Counted from the stretch's first letter, positions 35,352 to 48,400 are shown. The stretch: DNA of 64,000 nt from Merluccius polli (GCA_030340625.1 JAOPHQ010003982.1:246001-310000), one strand, 5' to 3'. Notes: generated by a model not told the origin, from the sequence alone. Translations and numbers: made by a program.

Positions 35352-37313
35352 CAAACATATTCTGTATTACCCATATCATTTTATTATGTAGATTTATTTC
35401 CTTCTAATAACTTTTACGTTTATAAATACATTTTTTAAATATTTGTATATATTGCTGTGTCATGAGAGTTCATTTAGATTCCGTTAAAACGTTTTTGGTT
35501 GGCCTTATTGCTTAATGGTATCTCGCAAATTCTCAATCTCTGTCAAGTTAAAAGAGTGAGTAACATGTAAGATATGTTGAAATAATTTCTATCATCTCAC
35601 TTTTTTGGAGCTGGCAGTTGAATGCACCCTCCCACAATTCAGTAAGCAGCTGAGATACAGCTACTTTGGCAGGGGAAAGATCCAGAAGGTATTCTCTTAA
35701 GCCAGGTATAACAGATTGTGGAATACCAAATCCAATGGACCCAGCACAAAAATCAAACCTCAGCATTTCAGGAGCAGTTACCCAGGATTCACTGCCTATC
35801 CATTGGCGGGGGGGGAAAGGCTTGCGGGCCAACTCCTCCAACAGAATCCTCATATCTCCTGCCGCTGTGAATGCCACGACAATCAAGGCTGTAGACCTTA
35901 GACAGAGCAAAAAAGAGACACAGACATAATGTGCTGCTTAAACATGGGATGTTTTTGGGGAACAAATATTAACGAAACAGTCTCTAATGTTCTTTTTTAA
36001 ATGTTCAATCAATTCTAATATTTTTTAAAAACTATAATTCTGTCTATTTCATCGACATTTATGCTGTCATGGCCACAATGTGAATAATTAACTCATTAAC
36101 CTGCGTATAATGTCAGCCACTTGTTGAATCTTGCTCTGTGGATCATTTCGATTAAATGATTCAGAGTATTCCACACATATACCCTCTTTGTGTGCTGCTC
36201 GTAGAAAGGACGCCATACCATTGTTACCATAGTCTGAGTTAGACCGGACAGCGCCAATCCAAGTCCAACCAAAATGTTTTACGAGTTTGGCAAGAGCATC
36301 AGCCTGGAACTGGTCACTCGGGATGGTTCTAAAAAATGTTGGGTATTGCGTCCTGTCAGACAAACACGCGCATGTAGCGAAGTGACTAACCTGAAGGAGA
36401 AAAAAACATGACAATACATTCGAAGAAAAAACACCACACAAGGTGCTGGTTATATAACAAAGGTCTGCATTGTTAGAAACATTACTTGTGGAATGTCAAA
36501 GGGCCCGATGATACGCGACATGCTGATACTTGGCGTGGATCCAGACTCACCAACAACAGCTGTTACCCTACCAGATCGCAAACACCCTTTCTTTGAGTCA
36601 TACAACTGCTGCAAGCCGTTTGCAAGCTGAAACGCCACCTGGACAGCTACGGGTACCGAGGCACAGGAGTCATGGATTTGGTATCCGAGTGTAATGCCCG
36701 GTAGAAGGTCCGAGCTGTTGTTAATTTCTTCAACGGCGAAGACCATAGCACGCGAAAAACGCATTTCACGTGTGTTCATGCTGCAAAGAGAATGGTAAAT
36801 GCATGCATGACATTTTACAGATTGTTTAAATTGACGTTGATGCAGCTGCAGATTTTGTTTGATATATTGTATCATATATTTTTGGATAATATTTGTATAT
36901 AATCAAATGTGTATTACAGCAAATCTATTTTTACTTGTGCACTATTTTTCCCCTCCAACTCACCTTCCTGTACATTCTCGAGGCTCTGGTAGGCTGGTGT
37001 AATTATTCTTCACTGTTTTCATGTTGTAATGTATCGAAAAAACACCGCCAATAAGGTAGTCCCCGTCCAGTGTGAATGCAGCGGGTCGAGGAGTACCTCG
37101 AAGCATACATTTAACAGAATCAGTAGCATTCCCTGCATCAGATACATCCCTAATCCCAACCTTACCACTGGTCTCAGGCCCCACAGGGCCATGTCTTTGT
37201 AGTAGGTTATCTGCAGACTCACACAAAGCAAGAGAAAGACAGAGCACAACCAATCCCAGAGACAGGGTTGGCCCAAACAAAACAATTACAGAACTCTTCA
37301 TCCTTATCAACAT
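33500..37313 (-). CDS. OlfC-6, V2R-like class C GPCR (minus subfamily, b type)
   Basis: Eight exons, 898 residues: 37313-36964, 36780-36486, 36390-36101, 35896-35601, 35247-35042, 34932-34711, 34624-34501 and 34413-33500. Frames are intact. It is nearly identical to OlfC-8, including the shared exon 2 start MNTREMRFSRAM and the tail RPDINTKKHLMGKHNSKGF, so these two are the youngest b pair. The flytrap has FFRTIPSD and SNSDYG, and the linker CSDSCPPGTR. The donor after 34711 is GC. The core promoter keeps the TGACGTA box that OlfC-8 has lost, the clearest difference between the twins. Confidence 0.93.
35291..35344. repeat. (TA)n microsatellite in OlfC-6 intron
   Basis: TA tract about 45 bases before exon 5 on the minus strand, matching the one in OlfC-4. 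OlfC-8 has almost none here. Confidence 0.85.
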
Positions 37314-37358
37314 AGGGCTACGTGATATGGATGAGGCGGCTCCTGAATATTACAACAC

Positions 37359-37406
37359 TTTATATAGACTCCAATATATACTGACTCCCTCTTAAAGTAT
37401 ACGTCA
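37359..37406 (-). promoter_or_regulatory. OlfC-6 core promoter: TGACGTA box and TATATAAA
   Basis: TATA start at 37366 and TACGTCA at 37400-37406, offset 34 bases. Confidence 0.6.
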
Positions 37407-37569
37407 TTTACTGCTTCAGTGAATTGTATCTGTCTGGAATCCAATCAACAAGCAGAAATAAAGAACAATAATAACAATGAAAATAAATGACACTATAGAG
37501 GAGATAATCCACTTCCTGTGTTCAATACATTTGTCATGATTTGAAAATGTGTGTAAATGTGTGTAAATT

Positions 37570-37573
<4 letters not shown>

Positions 37574-37638
<65 letters not shown>

Positions 37639-37657
37639 TGTATATATATATATATAT
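37574..37657. repeat. (TA)n microsatellite
   Basis: About 84 bases of TA with one CTG interruption, upstream of OlfC-6 and directly abutting the hAT insertion. Confidence 0.9.
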
Positions 37658-39021
37658 TAGTGGTGGGCATAGATTCATGTCTTTTATCCAGCTTAACCTC
37701 ACTGTAATCTTGGAATTAATCTAGATTAAAATGGCTCATTTGAATTCTGCCAAAGGCATTCATAATATGTGTGTGCTACCTAAATAATGACTAAAAGTAA
37801 GTCTTTGAGACGGGTTTCTCAAGCCAGGTGGCGCATTAGACCAGGGGCTCATCTCCTGTTTCCAAAATGCATCACAAACTGCTTGAGAAGGCTGTTCTAC
37901 TATGATAATTGGTTATGAAAATAAATAATGTTCAATAAGATGTACTTGTGTTTACTGTTTATTCAGTTAAACATGAATTTTGAACTGTAGGCCTACATAA
38001 GAGGTCATGATGAACTGTTTACAGTCAGTAGCTTTGTGTCAATCAGTCCAAGCTCTATTTCTCCTTCTTCCACCAGTCACTCAGGCAGACCAGCTTGTTC
38101 ACATTTTCTGGTGACAAACTAGATCTCCTCTTCTGCACAATATGGCCTGCTAAAGAATAAAGTCTCTCACATGGGACAGTTGTGGCAGGAGTCCCCAAGT
38201 ATTTACGGGCAATGTGGGCCATGGTGAAAGTTCACCGGGGACGTAGCGCCGCAGTCACCGCTGCTGATCGCTGCCACTCTAATCAATGAAAGCATTTCCA
38301 TCGGGTGCGCCGCGTAAAGTCTCAGCAGCGTCCCAGCAGCGCTATCATTCCGTAGCACTTCTATTTAGCCATTGCTGAACCGCGTCAATTTCAACAGAGC
38401 AGATCGACCGGGTAGGAAGTGAAATAGTAAAAGCCAAAGAGCATCCAGTCAATTTTTGAAATAAAAACACCCTCCCGATCGAACACGGCCACAAATCGTT
38501 GTCGTTTATAACTGACTTTGTCTATAGGCTACAGCACAACACATTAGGACATAACAACACTAAACACAATTAAACCAGACAAAAAAGAAAACATTTACTA
38601 TATAGCCTACCAACTCATGGTAGAAGCACAAACATCGAGGAAAAATGACCAAATCAACAGCAAATCAACTTCTGACAGACAAAGCAACTGCAAGTCAACT
38701 TCGGAAAGGCAAAGTAACCTTTTATTTGTTTGTTCTATTTTGACCTCCACAAATTATCGCGTGGTCTCCTGATTTTCGCGTGGTCTTGTAGTTCTCGCGT
38801 GATCCCACGAATCCAGCCGCCTCGCAGCACTACGCGCCCGGTGGGGATTGACGCCGGGCAGACGACGCAGCCGTTCCGCGGTATTTACGACGTCCCCGGT
38901 GGAAATCCGGTATAGACCCAGCTCCCAACCCAACTTTGAGAATAGATCAACGGCGATATTTTTATCGCCCGATAAGAGTCTCGTGTTAACGCAGCATGTT
39001 AACGCCGATAACGGCCCACCA

Positions 39022-39024
<3 letters not shown>
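37658..39024. mobile_element. hAT element, TAGTGGTGGGC termini, copy 2
   Basis: Sister of the 26314-27723 element, 1367 bases, same ends. Its transposase remnant near 38061-38240 carries a TGA stop. A (TA)n run follows to 39052. Confidence 0.75.
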
Positions 39025-39054
<30 letters not shown>

Positions 39055-39167
39055 CAACTACGAGGAGTACTTGGAGCATGGCCGGATCGTATTACATTCA
39101 AAACAAATCAGACCAAACAGTGTTAATACTTGATATTTGCGGTTCCTCCTGTGTTCAATATATTCAG

Positions 39168-39509
39168 ATAGGGTAGGCTGGGGTATAATAGGACAGGATA
39201 GGCTGGACTAGGGTAGGGGTGTGTAGGCTAGTCTATGGTAGAGCAGGAGAGGCAGTTCCAGGGCAGGGTAGAGTATGCTAGGCTAGCATAGGAGAGGGTA
39301 GGGTAGCATAAAGGAAGCATAACAGATGCAGGTCGAATAGGGTAGGCAGAGCAGGGCAGGGTAGACTAGAGTACCATAGGATAGGGTAGTGTAGGAGAGG
39401 GTAGGCTAGGACAGGGCAGGTCAGATAAGGTAGAGTAGTAGTAGTAGGGTAGATTAAGGTAAGGCAGGGTTGGGTAGAATGGGCACAGCAGAGTAGGGCA
39501 GGGCAGGCC
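39168..39509 (+). repeat. Purine-rich GGGTAGG/GCAGG repeat, copy 3
   Basis: Same unit order as copy 1, including the AGGAAGCATAACAGATGC segment that copy 2 lacks in part. Confidence 0.85.
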
Positions 39510-39581
39510 GATTACTTACATGCTGCAGGAGAGCACAGACACAGGAATAACATTGAATACCATTAAATCTCTGTGACACTA

Positions 39582-39594
39582 CCATCTAGTGGAC
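39582..39594 (-). promoter_or_regulatory. CTCF-like core in duplicated intergenic block
   Basis: CCATCTAGTGGAC, same block position as at 20625 and 31088. Confidence 0.4.
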
Positions 39595-40104
39595 ATATCA
39601 CAAATGATAGGTGTTTGTGATCTAAAGTCAAATTTCTTTCTTCATGTTAATCTCTCAAGTCATGTGCATCTTTGCTCAATTGGTCACACAATGTAATCAT
39701 TATCATCTACAGACTTCACTGATCTTAAGTTATTTGAGAAATGTCGATACGTCAATCTGTTTCCAATACACGCGCCAATCAATTTTTAACAAAATGCAAA
39801 AAGTACAGTAGATGTCTTCTATCTCATTGTCTAATTTTCTTGAAACTTCACATGTATGATCTTTACACCATTCTGTGGACGATCCCCACATTTGTATTCG
39901 TATTTTTCTTGCGTGGAGTCTTGACAATTCAACAGTTTGATTGCATGAATTCGATAAGTCTGGTGCTTAACCCCACATCATGACATGCCAGAGGTCCCCA
40001 GTGCGAATTCTGACAAAGGCTTGGCCTATTGAATGACTGGTGAAAGGTAAACCATGCTGCTGTATCAGTAAGCTTACCGTAGCCATCTTTTTTTCTTTTT
40101 TTTC

Positions 40105-40135
<31 letters not shown>

Positions 40136-40712
40136 GGGGGGAAGAGTATGACTTTTTCACATATCGTCAATTGCCAATGTTACTCCTTTTCCCATTTGAC
40201 TCCAATGACTGGAATGACCAGGGACTTCCAAATCAAAATCACCAATTTCCAGTGCCAAATCTCTACGTGTATTTATGAATTCTGTAAATGTATGCATGAG
40301 GCTAGGTTTCTTTTCATTTATTTTCAACAGACAGTAGTGCAGGTTACAGTTTGTTCTACCTAGTATCTTTTAGTACCCCCTGACATAGTTAGTACAGCCG
40401 GTGAAATATATTCCCTGGAGTTTGTGTTGTTTTTGGATGAGCCGGTCCATCGCCAGCTTCCAACTCCTGGCATAACGTAAGCGTCAGCTAAACAGCTAAG
40501 AAAACATAGCTAGTTAAAATGGTACGGTTAAATGATCGACAGATTCTGTGCACAATGGAATGCTTTTCATACCAACAAATAAGTTGCAAATAAGGTGTTA
40601 GAACATTTTGGGCATGAATGAAAAGATGCAAAGACACAATGCACTAAAAATCGAATTTACTTGTATGTTATCTATAATAGAAGCAATCAACCATGGATGA
40701 CTCAAATATAGC
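39595..40712. other. Shared 3' flanking block, no gene seen
   Basis: Counterpart of 20638-21968 without the piggyBac-like insertion. It holds an oligo-T run followed by a pure G run at 40115-40141. About 140 bases here (39810-39943) are deleted in the OlfC-5 block. Confidence 0.5.
40087..40141 (+). repeat. Oligo-T then long pure G tract
   Basis: T-rich run followed by about 27 consecutive G. The paralogous site at 21356-21395 is shorter and interrupted by T. G-quadruplex-prone, and its length may be unreliable in the assembly. Confidence 0.8.
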
Positions 40713-40718
40713 TTTATT
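40713..40718 (-). terminator. Candidate poly(A) signal of OlfC-7
   Basis: Minus-strand AATAAA 183 bases past the stop, in the conserved context AATAAAGCTATATTTGAG. Confidence 0.5.
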
Positions 40719-40900
40719 AATGCATTTTAATGTAAACATACAACATAACTAAGCACACAAATCTGTATTTGTAATGTCACATCAAAACTACATCTAAACT
40801 AAAGATGTACTCTAAAATATTATTTATTTTGTTACATCATTATTTTTGACATCACTACATTCAAAAGTCAAACGTTTCTTAATTAACAAAACGAAAGAAG

Positions 40901-43900
40901 TTATTTTTTACCCATTACATTTTTCTTGGTGTTTTTCTCTGGCCTGAACAAAATGATAAAACATTTAGGAATGAATATACAGATAATCAATGCAAAAGTA
41001 GAGGCCAATATGGCAAAGATCTCCACAGCTACAGTGAACTTCCCAGGGGAACTGATATAAGCTGGGATAAAAGTGATCCAAACGGCACAAAATATTAGCA
41101 TACTAAAGGTGATTAGCTTAGCTTCATTAAAATTGTCAGGTAGTTTTCGGGCTAGAACAGCCAACACAAAACAAAATAAAGCAAGGAGCCCGATGTACCC
41201 AAGCACAGCCCAGAAACCTATCGCTGAGCCTAATGCACATTCTAGAATGATTTTCTCATTGTAGGTGGTCAGGTTTTTAATTGAGAAAGGGGGCTTCAGA
41301 ACCAACCAAATAGTGCATATCAAAACTTGAACAAATGTAAAAGATACTACAGTCATTCTCTGCTGTGTAGGCCCAAACCATTTTGCAATGTTGCTACCTG
41401 GTAGTGTAGCTTTAAATGCCATCAACACCACTAATGTCTTGCCCAGAACACACGAGATACAGAGGACAAAGGTGATCCCAAAAGCTGTGTGGCGAAGCAT
41501 ACAGGACCAGTCTGAGGGACGACCGATGAAAGTCAGAGAACACAGGAAACACAGAGTCAAGGAGAAGAGAAGCAGGAAGCTCAGCTCAGAGTTGTTAGCT
41601 CTAACTATTGGGGTAAATCTGTGCTGGAAGAACACTACAGCTGTAATGATTGTTAAACAGGCTCCTGCTATTGAGAATGTGGCCAAAATAATTCCCAAGA
41701 CCTCATGAAATGAAAGAAACTCAACAGGCTTAGGAAGACACAAGTTCTTCTCTTCATTGGGCCAGAACTCCTTGGGACAAGGCAAACAGTCAGATGAATC
41801 TGAAAAATATATAATTTGGATAGTTTTTTAGTTATTCATCATTATTCATCATCATTCAGAATTAGGATTATTAACATTGGTTGTACCTGAAGTATTGCTT
41901 ATCTCTCCTTCAGCACATGGTACACAGTCATAGCAGCAAATCGGTTTTCCCTTATGGAGTACTTTACGCGTTCCTGGTGGACAGCTGTCACTGCATACGG
42001 ACACAGGCACCTGATGCACAAATAAACATTCAGCTATACAGTTTTAAAACAGTTGTATGAAAGGAATTAAATAATGTTGTCCTCCCTGCCTGTATGCCAC
42101 CATCTGGCCATCTGATTTTCTTTCTTATATTGAACTTTTGGCCAGGAGGAAGAGACTCATCGTAGTGTCCTACTGTTACAACCTCCAGACCACCGTTCTG
42201 ATTTTTTTGCCAGTTAATCAGCTCATAAAAGGCCACAGGATCACCATTGGCATCAAACAGGACGTGGTAACCATTACGAGAAAAATTCACCCTTTTCAAC
42301 TGATCAAAGACCTGTATAGAAAAAGAGTGAAAACAAAACAATTGTATAAGTAAGATATTGACTGTAAATAAAAAGGTGGCATTTTTAACTTTACCTTCTT
42401 CAAGGGTTTGCTTTAATACGAATATTTGTTAATAACCTGCACTGGCTCTATTTTCATGAATTGGTCACAGTGTATTGTGGAGTTTATCTTCTTACACACC
42501 AAATTGTGTATGGCATGTGCTATTGCATAAGCAGCTTTGTACACCATGTTTGAGTTTCTGAGCTGAGAGGTGTCAGTGTAAGGGTTTTGGAGCTTCTGTA
42601 TATCTTCAGTTCCATCACACACTCTGTCCGATGAGCCAGCTTCTACAAACAGAGAAAGAGGAGTATCTGTTGTGACAATGATAACACAAACAATAAGTAT
42701 AATAATATTAGTAGTAGTAAACGTAGTACAAATATTTTGGCCATTAAATGTGATAATCTGATCTCTAATGTCGAAACCACAGCCGCACCTGGCCCGAGTC
42801 AGACTGATTAGACTCTGGGGCAGGTGAGGCAGCACACCTGTGGTGCATTGGAGTACACGAGGAACACAGGATGAATCAGCCATCACCACACATACTCGAG
42901 ATATAGAGAGAGAGAGGCCAGGTGTGGCAGCTTAAACCAGCTGTCAACCACACACTTTAATGATGTTCAATTTCATTAACTATTTCCAAGATTACTCACT
43001 TTTTTCTAGCCGACAGTTGAATGCGCCCTCCCAGAACTCAGAAAGCACATGGGAAGCAGCCACTTTAGCAGGGGAAAGATCCATAACGTATTCTCTAAAA
43101 CCTGGTATGATGGATTTCGGAATAGCAAATCCAATGGTTCCTGCACATAGCTGAAATCTCAGAAGTTCTGGATCGGTTACCCAGGCCTCGCTGCCAATCC
43201 ATTGGCGAGGAGGAGAGGGATGTCGGGTCAGCTCCTCTAGGACAACCCGAATGTCTCCTGGGGCTCCAAATGCCACAACAACCATGGCTGTGGACCTGTA
43301 GAGATGTCAATATTTAAATGAGGCCTATATTATTATTATTATTAAAAAATATATATATTATGCAAAAATATGTATTTTTTATAGGTTTTTTTTATTATAG
43401 TATGGTCAATACTAATAATAAACATCCTGTGTTTGAAGTAATCTTGGTTGGCATATTGACATTCGTTTTTTAATCAACTGAACAACAATGTGCATCATGA
43501 ACGTATGAACCTGCGGATCACGTCGGCCACCTGTTGGATCTTGCTCTGCGGGTCGTTTCTGGTGAACGACTCGGAGTATTCAACACAGATGCCCTCCTTG
43601 TGCGCCGCCAGGAGGAAGGACGCCATGCCTTCGTTGCCGTAGTCTGTGTCGGCCCTGAGGGCACCAATCCACGTCCAGCCGAAGTTCTTCACCAGTTTGG
43701 CGAGAGCGTTGGCCTGGAAGTGGTCACTCGGGATGGTCCTGAAAAACGTTGGGTACTGCGACTTGTCAGACAGACAGGCACATGTGGAGAAGTGACTGAC
43801 CTAAGGGTACAACAGTAAATATCACTATGCATTTTATTTTATTTTTTACAAAAAATAGAGGCACTTAAATAACAGTGAAGTTCAGTTGAGTTCCGCAGAA

Positions 43901-44614
43901 TTTAAATACTTGTGGGATGTCAAAGGGCCCGATGATTCGTGAGATGATGATGGACTGCGTGGATCCAGAATCACCAATAACAGCCAACACCCTCCCAGAC
44001 TGCGAACACACTTTACTGCTATTGTTGTTGTTGTTTTTGTTGCTATACGACTGGGGGTCATTGGTGAACTGGAAGGCCACCTGCACGGCCATGGGCGCTG
44101 AGGAGCATGAATCATGGATCTTATAACCCAGCGCGACACCTGGCAGGAGGTCCGCGCTGCCGTTGATCTCCTCGATGGCGAAAGACATGGCGCGGGCGAA
44201 GCGCAGTTCGCGGGTGTCCATGCTGCAGGCAGACATGCGCATGTGTTTGATGGCAAACGTATCAAAGATAGACAGGAGATTTAATCAGGGTATATTTAAT
44301 TGGCTTATAAAATGCAATTCAATGATACAGATACTAACTCACCTCCCTGTGCATTTTAGAGGCTCTGGTAGGCGGGTGTAGTTTTTCTCCACTGTTTTCA
44401 TGTAGTAATGCATGGGGAAAACACCCCCAATAATGTAATCCCCATTCTGTGTAAATGCAGGTCGCAGAGGGGAACCCCGAAGCCCACAATCAACAGACTC
44501 AGTGTCATGCTCTGCATAGGATGAAGCCTCTATTGTCACGAGCACAAATAAACCCAAAGTCAAGGTTGGTGCAAGTAAAACACCAACCAACCAACCCATC
44601 CTTAAAATGACCAT
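40901..44614 (-). CDS. OlfC-7, V2R-like class C GPCR (minus subfamily, a type)
   Basis: Eight exons, about 873 residues: 44614-44343, 44222-43910, 43800-43511, 43295-43000, 42642-42437, 42311-42090, 42010-41887 and 41799-40901. Frames are intact. The frame is open to an ATG at 44626, but the TATA box at 44650 puts the cap site near 44620, so I chose 44614; 44599 is possible. Oddities: 14 residues are missing at the end of the signal region compared with OlfC-2 (LFVLVTIEASS against LFVLCFALSLQ...). Exon 2 has an asparagine run (NKNNNNNSS), six codons longer than in relatives. Exons 2 and 3 are visibly richer in G and C than the same exons elsewhere, and exon 3 has ADTDYG where other minus genes have SNSDYG. 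The donor after 42090 is GC. It is the closest intact relative of pseudogene OlfC-5. Confidence 0.92.
42781..42956. mobile_element. Foldback MITE remnant in OlfC-7 intron
   Basis: Matches 10206-10417 of the OlfC-2 intron element but lacks the left terminus and part of the central palindrome. Confidence 0.5.
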
Positions 44615-44643
44615 GTATCTGCTCATTAGGTGTTACAACTACG

Positions 44644-44690
44644 CTATATAAATTAATAGAGAGACACTGCCCACTTTTTGCAGTACGTCA
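44644..44690 (-). promoter_or_regulatory. OlfC-7 core promoter: TGACGTA box and TATATAG
   Basis: TATA start at 44650 and TACGTCA at 44684-44690, offset 34 bases. The sequence around the box (ACTTTTTGCAGTACGTCAGT) matches that of OlfC-2. Confidence 0.6.
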
Positions 44691-44758
44691 GTTTCCGGCC
44701 ACAAGAGAAATCCCAACTGCTGCCCAATTTGAATCTGACATTTTAATCATGGTTAGTT

Positions 44759-45124
44759 TTAACCGTTCCTACTACTCTTACGCCTACTACTACTAATAAT
44801 AATCATCGTAATTACCATAATTATTATTATTGTGGGTAAGGCAGCATAACCCATAGAGTTGAGATCAGAGGTGGCAGGAACTCCAGACCGGATTGTCTGA
44901 TGTCTCTCTTGCAGAAATAACATGTTAGTCTTCAGCCTTTGGAACGGATAATAGAGCCATTGAGCAATATGTATGGCCCTAAAAGTTGTTAAAATAACCC
45001 TAAAAGTGAGAAGCCACCACTGCAAAGACGGTTCACAGCGGGCTAAAAGGTCATTACAGTGTTTAAAAGTGGTGTCACTGTATTTAAATAAGCCATACAC
45101 ATATGTGATACCAATGTAGTCCAT
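44759..45124 (-). other. Uncharacterised open frame, second copy
   Basis: Counterpart of 12217-12609. Residues YGLFKY.DTTFKHCNDLLAR and ATSDLNSMGYA..PT are shared, while a 5-7 residue stretch between differs in length without breaking the frame. No recognised domain. It lies in the 3' flank of OlfC-8 on the same strand, so it may simply be untranslated or repeat sequence. Confidence 0.3.
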
Positions 45125-45401
45125 TTATTTTATTTAGAAATAATTTGTTCATCAAATAAATACAATTTCAAATCATGACTATTACAACAGCGAACAGATC
45201 AGTTGACATAAGTTGATATACATCACTTTGCGATTATTTTAATTCTGCTGTATGTGATAATTTATGTGTGCACACTCCCTGTGATACGGAGGACCCAGAG
45301 GGTTTTATTGAGAGGATTTTAAACATGTATGTATTTTTTTAAGATCATCTTGGATGACGACTTGTTGACAACATGAGCTTATTGTTTAAGAGAAGCAAAC
45401 A

Positions 45402-48400
45402 TTAGAAACCCTTTGAATTATGTTTACCCATTAAATGTTTTTTGGTGTTTATATCCGGTCTAAATAAAATGACAAAGCACTTTGGAAGAAAAATACATGA
45501 AATCATTCCAAAACTAGAGGCCAATATGGCAAAGATCTCCACAGCTACAGTGAACTTCCCAGGGGAACTGATATAAGCAGGGATAAAAGTGATCCAAACA
45601 GCACAGAATATCAGCATACTAAATGTGATAAGCTTTGCTTCATTAAAATTGTCAGGTAGTTTTCGGGCTAGAACAGCCAACACAAAACAAAATACAGCAA
45701 GGAGCCCGATGTACCCAAGCACAGCCCAGAAACCTATCGCTGACCCTAATGCACATTCTAGAATGATTTTCTCCTTGTAGGTGGTCAGGTTTCTAATTGA
45801 GAAAGGGGGATTCAGAATTAACCACAAAATACATATCAGAACTTGAACAAATGTAAAAGATATGACAGTCATTCTCTGCTGTGCAGGCCCAAACCATTTC
45901 ATAACATTATTACCTGGCAGTGTAGCCCTGAAGGCCATTAACACAACCAGAGTTTTGCCCAGAACACAAGAGATACAGAGGACAAAGGTGATCCCAAAAG
46001 CTGTGTGGCGAAGCATACAGGACCAGTCTGTAGGTGGACCAATGAAAGTCAGAGAACACAGGAAACACAGAGTCAAGGAGAAAAGCAGCAGGAAGCTCAG
46101 CTCAGAGTTGTTGGCCCTAACAATAGCAGATGCTCTGTGCTGGAAGAACACTATGGCTGTAAAAATGGTTAAACCAGCTCCTCCAACAGAGAATGCTGCC
46201 AAAATAATTCCCAGGACCTCATGCATGGAGAGAAACTCAACAGGCTTAGGAAGACATAAGTTCTTCTCTGCATTGGGCCACAACTCCTTGGGACAAGGGA
46301 CACAGTCTGACGAATCTGGAGTGAATACAAAATGTTAAATCAGGAGAGGCTTTTGACATTTTTCAGCATTATCATGAATAAAATGTGTTATACCTGAATT
46401 ATTGCTTATCTCTCCTTCAGCACATGGTACACAGTCATAGCAACAAACTGGTTTCCCCTTCTGGAGAACCTTGCGTGTTCCTGGTGGACAGCTATCACTG
46501 CATACGGACACAGGGACCTGATGCACACATAGACATGCAGCTATACATACAGCAAGAATACAATACATGTAATTAAATGAATCAAAGTATATGTAGTTCT
46601 TCCTGCCTGTGCACTGCCATCTGACCAGCTGATGTTCCTTATCATTTTGAACTTCTGGCCAAGAGGAAGAGACTCATCGTAGTGTCCCACTGTTACAAAC
46701 TCCAGAGCCCCATTCTGATTTTTCTGCCAGTTAATCAGCTCATAAAAGGCAACAGGATCACCATTAGCATCAAATGAGACATGGTAACCATTACGAGAGA
46801 AATTCACCCTTTTCAACTGATCAAGGACCTGTGTAGATGAAAAAAAGTGAAAACAATAGTCATGATCTATCTCTATATAGCATGACATTTTCTTACCTCA
46901 AGTTTAAAAAAAAAAAAAAAATAATATATATATATATATATATATATATTTAATGACCTGCACTGGCTCTACTTTGATGAATTGGTCACATTGTATTGTG
47001 GAGTTTATCTTCTTACACACCAAATTGTGTATGGCATGTGCTATTGCATAAACGGCTTTGTACACCATGTTTGTGATTCTGAGCTGAGAGGTGTCAGTGT
47101 AAGTGTTTTGGAACTTCTGTATATCTTCAGTTCCATCACACACTCTGTCCGATGAGCCAGCTTCTGCAAACAGAGACATAGGTTTAGTGTTAAGTGACAA
47201 AATAGATTATATAGGTATATATATTCTGTATTACCCATATCATTTTATTATGTAGATTTATGTATAACTTTTACGTTTATAAATATATATTTTTTAATAT
47301 TTGTATATATTTCTGTGTCATGAGAGTTCATTTAGATTCCGTTAAAACGTTTTTGGTTGGCCTAATTGCTTAATGGTATCTCGCAAATTCTCAATCTCTG
47401 TCAAGTTAAAAGAGTGAGTAACATGTAAGATATGTTGAAAGAATATCTATCATCTCACTTTTTTGGAGCTGGCAGTTGAATGCACCCTCCCACAATTCAG
47501 TAAGCAGCTGAGATACAGCTACTTTGGCAGGGGAAAGATCCAGAAGGTATTCTCTTAAGCCAGGTATAACAGATTGTGGAATACCAAATCCAATGGACCC
47601 AGCACAAAATCCAAACCTCAGCATTTCAGGACCAGTTACCCAGGCTTCACTGCCTATCCATTGGCGGGGGGGAAAAGGCTTGCGGGCCAACTCCTCCAAC
47701 AGAATCCTCATATCTCCTGCCGCTGTGAATGCCACGACAATCAAGGCTGTAGACCTTAGACAGAGAAAAAAAGAGACACAGACATAATGTGCTGCTTAAA
47801 CATGGGATGTTTTTGGGGAACAAATATTAACGAAACAGTCTCTAATGTTCTTTTTTAAATGTTCAATCAATTCTAATATTTTTGAATAACACTTTAAAAA
47901 CTATAATTCTGTCTATTTCATCGACATTCATGCCGTCATGGCCACAATGTGAATAATTAACTCATTAACCTGCGTATAATGTCAGCCACTTGTTGAATCT
48001 TGCTCTGTGGATCATTTCGATTAAATGATTCAGAGTATTCCACACATATACCCTCTTTGTGTGCTGCTCGTAGAAAGGACGCCATACCATTGTTACCATA
48101 GTCTGAGTTAGACCGGACAGCGCCAATCCAAGTCCAACCAAAATGTTTTACGAGTTTGGCAAGAGCATCAGCCTGGAACTGGTCACTCGGGATGGTTCTA
48201 AAAAATGTTGGGTATTGCGTCCTGTCAGACAAACACGCGCATGTAGCGAAGTGACTAACCTGAAGGAGAAAAAAACATGACAATACATTCGAAGAAAAAA
48301 CACCACACAAGGTGCTGGTTATATAACAAAGGTCTGCATTGTTAGAAACATTACTTGTGGAATGTCAAAGGGCCCGATGATACGCGACATGCTGATACTT

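Noticed and set aside
37416..37670. Frame made of repeated IYIY residues
   Set aside because: Direct translation of a (TA)n microsatellite.
45862..46338. 158-residue plus-strand open frame opposite OlfC-8, with similar frames opposite every seven-helix exon
   Set aside because: It is the antisense of conserved receptor exons; the same frames recur only because the sense strand is conserved, and no independent domain or start context is seen.
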